Assembly (NCBI GenBank): GCA_031286005.1
Contig: JAITVC010000005.1
Location: 1-6,391 of the forward strand
Length of the DNA stretch: 6,391 nt
From: Bacteroidales bacterium
Lineage (GTDB): Bacteria > Bacteroidota > Bacteroidia > Bacteroidales > P3
Reading direction: 5' to 3'
How positions within the stretch are numbered: position 1 is the first letter of the stretch; each line of letters begins with the position of its first letter. This document shows, in pieces, positions 5,104-6,391 of this stretch. The notes under the pieces were generated by a model, which had not been told where the DNA came from, ran no database searches, and was given only the letters and a program-made list of their open reading frames with translations. The translations under genes were made by a program, and so were the position numbers.

Positions 5104-5619
5104 ATGAAAACACTACTTATTTCCGGCTATCCGGACACAGGAAAAACCGGACTGCTTCAAAGACTCGTAAACAACACTCGCTTAGGCGTTTTTGTTATAG
5201 ACTCAACTGTTATGCCAATCCCCATATTCTCGCCAACGATTAGGCCAACAGTGGATTTTATTGCATTGATAGAAATTGATGGCGTTAGAGTAATTATAAA
5301 TACAGAATCAGACGTTCCTAATTCAATAACCAAACTTCGTAGTTTTTTTAATAAGCACAATAGTATAAAACCCATTGATATTTTGATTACCTCAATCCGA
5401 AATGCTGGCGACCCTGTACGGGACCTTTTATTAAGAGAATTTGGGTTGATTATTACGCCCCCTAATATACCGTCTCCTGATATAGTAGAAATACCTCTCG
5501 GAAGAGTAGTCGTACGTAATGCGGTTAGGCGTGCTATAGCTGTTCATGGAATGCAAGAAGCTGTTGACAAGCTCGTGATTCATACCTTATCAAATAATCC
5601 GTTTGGTTTAAGACTTTAA
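5104..5619 (+). CDS. Small P-loop NTPase of unknown function
   Basis: The 171-residue protein starts MKTLLISGYPDTGKTGLL, in which GYPDTGKT (residues 8-15) is a perfect Walker A nucleotide-binding loop placed directly after a first beta strand. VDFIALIEIDG (50-60) and VRVIINTESD (61-70) are two further hydrophobic strands ending in acidic residues, and IDILITSIRNAGD (91-103) is another, so a compact single-domain alpha/beta NTPase is likely. No clear classical Walker B is identifiable; D33, D51 or D70 are candidates for magnesium coordination. There is no signal peptide or membrane segment, so it is cytoplasmic. From memory, Bacteroidota genomes carry small proteins of this kind (P-loop start, 'DF.A..E.DG' strand, 'DI.ITSIR' strand) with no known role. 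The ATG at 5104 puts Walker A at the usual distance from the start. There is no visible promoter box just upstream, and a terminator lies on each side. Whether it binds ATP or GTP cannot be told. Confidence 0.8.
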   Translation: MKTLLISGYPDTGKTGLLQRLVNNTRLGVFVIDSTVMPIPIFSPTIRPTVDFIALIEIDGVRVIINTESDVPNSITKLRSFFNKHNSIKPIDILITSIRNAGDPVRDLLLREFGLIITPPNIPSPDIVEIPLGRVVVRNAVRRAIAVHGMQEAVDKLVIHTLSNNPFGLRL

Positions 5620-5629
5620 CAAACCTGTT

Positions 5630-5657
5630 AAGCCGAGGCTCCAACCTCGGCTTTTTT
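5630..5657 (+). terminator. Intrinsic terminator after the P-loop gene
   Basis: AAGCCGAGG (5630-5638) pairs perfectly with CCTCGGCTT (5645-5653) around a 6-nt loop, with six T residues at 5652-5657. It lies 10 bp past the stop codon. It separates this gene from the next one downstream. Confidence 0.93.
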
Positions 5658-5665
5658 ATTCCCCA

Positions 5666-5679
5666 AAATCGCCGATTTT
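5666..5679. repeat. 14-bp sequence repeated inverted inside the next gene (copy 1)
   Basis: AAATCGCCGATTTT is itself almost a palindrome (AAATCG-C-CGATTT) and recurs as its exact reverse complement at 5874-5887, within codons 16-20 of the downstream gene. It lies eight bases after the terminator. It may be a paired operator or a chance match favoured by the palindromic form. Confidence 0.45.
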
Positions 5680-5687
5680 ATGAAAAG

Positions 5688-5744
5688 TTATTAACAAAAC
5701 CGCCAATTTATCAACAAACCGCTATTTTTTATTAACAATTATAT
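5688..5744 (+). repeat. Three degenerate direct repeats TTATnAACA, about 20 bp apart
   Basis: TTATTAACA (5688), TTATCAACA (5708) and TTATTAACA (5729) begin three related stretches; the first two continue AAACCG/AACCG. The spacings of 20 and 21 bp equal two helical turns, which would place the copies on one face of the DNA. Each differs from a DnaA box (TTATnCACA) at one position. They lie in the leader region of the Ig-like gene and could be binding sites for a regulator. Confidence 0.4.
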
Positions 5745-5828
5745 ACAAAAAACGACTTTTCTGCGTTATATATGTGGGGAAGCCGAAAACCATATCAAAG
5801 AGTAGGCAAAATTAAAACAATAAATGTT

Positions 5829-6383
5829 ATGGCAAAGTCCAAAAACAATGTGCTCACCCACGGCCTAAGTGGGAAAATCGGCGATTTAATCGTGTTCAGT
5901 CAACGAAATGGTAAAACAGTGGTATCGGCCGCTCCTCGCAAAAGTGAGAAGGAAGAAACTGAAAAGCAAAAAGAGCATCGCCGTCGCTTCCAAAAAGCGA
6001 CGCTCTACGCCAAAGCGGCACGCCTTGAAGACCATTATCTCGATGCGGCCGAACGAGAAGACAAATCTGCTTACAATGTGGCTATTGCTGACTTCTTTAA
6101 CGCTCCGGACATTGAGAAAATTGACCTGGCGGGCTATTCCGGCAAGGTTAATGATGAGATTATCATCACAGTTTTAGATGATTTTCAGGTAAAAGAAGTT
6201 ATGGTTCGCATCACCAACAGCGATGGAACGGTGGTTGAAGAAGGCCCGGCAAGACAAACGGAGATTCCTTACGAATTTCTATTCACAGCCTCCAACGTGA
6301 ATGACAATTTGGAAGGCGACAAAATTGAAGTTTTTGCTTCGGACACACCCGGAAATGAGTCGTCTTTTGAGCAGAATTTTTAA
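5829..6383 (+). CDS. Cytoplasmic protein of unknown function with C-terminal Ig-like domain
   Basis: The 184-residue protein has three visible parts. Residues 1-34 (MAKSKNNVLTHGLSGKIGDL and the following IVFSQRNGKTVVS) form a glycine-containing, strand-rich opening that I recall from other Bacteroidota hypothetical proteins. Residues about 37-75 are a highly charged, probably helical segment. From about 92 (APDIEKIDLAGYSGKV) to the end, the alternating hydrophobic pattern with VKEVMVRITNSDGTVVEEG and VFASDTPGNES looks like an Ig-like or fibronectin-type beta sandwich. No signal peptide is present, which is unusual for Ig-like domains and argues against surface export by Sec. The start at 5829 is chosen over an in-frame ATG at 5772, because the MAKSKNN opening looks conserved and the extra 19 residues look like untranslated leader. 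No consensus -7 box is seen; TATATATG at 5767-5774 differs from TAnnTTTG at one position. Function is unknown. Confidence 0.75.
   Translation: MAKSKNNVLTHGLSGKIGDLIVFSQRNGKTVVSAAPRKSEKEETEKQKEHRRRFQKATLYAKAARLEDHYLDAAEREDKSAYNVAIADFFNAPDIEKIDLAGYSGKVNDEIIITVLDDFQVKEVMVRITNSDGTVVEEGPARQTEIPYEFLFTASNVNDNLEGDKIEVFASDTPGNESSFEQNF
5874..5887. repeat. 14-bp sequence repeated inverted inside this gene (copy 2)
   Basis: AAAATCGGCGATTT is the exact reverse complement of the copy at 5666-5679. Here it is also coding (residues Gly-Lys-Ile-Gly-Asp-Leu of the Ig-like protein), so its sequence is partly constrained by the protein. Confidence 0.4.
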
Positions 6384-6391
6384 CTCTGGGG

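Noticed and set aside
5772..5828. In-frame ATG start extending the Ig-like protein by 19 residues
   Set aside because: The extra residues show no conserved pattern, and the ATG lies within a possible -7 box (TATATATG). The MAKSKNN start looks like the family's normal opening.

Overview
The window comes from a member of the Bacteroidota, probably Bacteroidales, though I place it firmly only at phylum level. The evidence is the promoter style and the gene content. Several copies of the Bacteroidota -7 box TAnnTTTG stand in front of genes (TACCTTTG before rpsP and argS, TATCTTTG before the membrane-protease gene). Recognisable Shine-Dalgarno sequences are mostly absent. The bS16 protein carries a long Ala/Glu-rich tail, and the small proteins belong to lineage-restricted families.

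Left part (1-2905). The window opens inside the 3' end of an unidentified gene, possibly of the DUF6261 type. It is followed by rpsP (ribosomal protein bS16) with a good promoter and an intrinsic terminator. trmN6, a tRNA1(Val) A37 N6-methyltransferase, starts only a few bases past that terminator. Facing it on the minus strand is a three-gene block, read in the order argS (arginyl-tRNA synthetase), a small HExxH membrane protein, and rimM (16S rRNA processing). trmN6 and rimM converge on a perfect 8-bp palindrome. The theme is translation: a ribosomal protein, a small-subunit maturation factor, a tRNA modification enzyme and a tRNA synthetase. The AT-rich membrane metalloprotease-like gene is the outsider.

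Middle part (4688-5103). These 416 bp have no convincing protein gene but much structure. There are divergent promoters next to argS, a second promoter-like sequence whose -7 position is occupied by an (AC)13 microsatellite, a REP-like inverted-repeat element able to form two mutually overlapping hairpins (pseudoknot topology), another minus-strand promoter, and a strong plus-strand intrinsic terminator. Promoter at 4756 plus terminator at 5053 outline a possible non-coding or leader RNA of roughly 290 nt.

Right part (5104-6391). Two plus-strand genes of lineage-restricted type follow. The first is a small P-loop NTPase with its own terminator. The second is a cytoplasmic protein with a conserved-looking N-terminal segment and a C-terminal Ig-like domain. 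Between them lie three spaced TTATnAACA repeats and a 14-bp sequence that recurs inverted inside the second gene. I see no rRNA, tRNA, CRISPR, transposase or phage structural gene. No complete new system can be demonstrated; the most noteworthy region is the structured argS/P-loop intergenic stretch.
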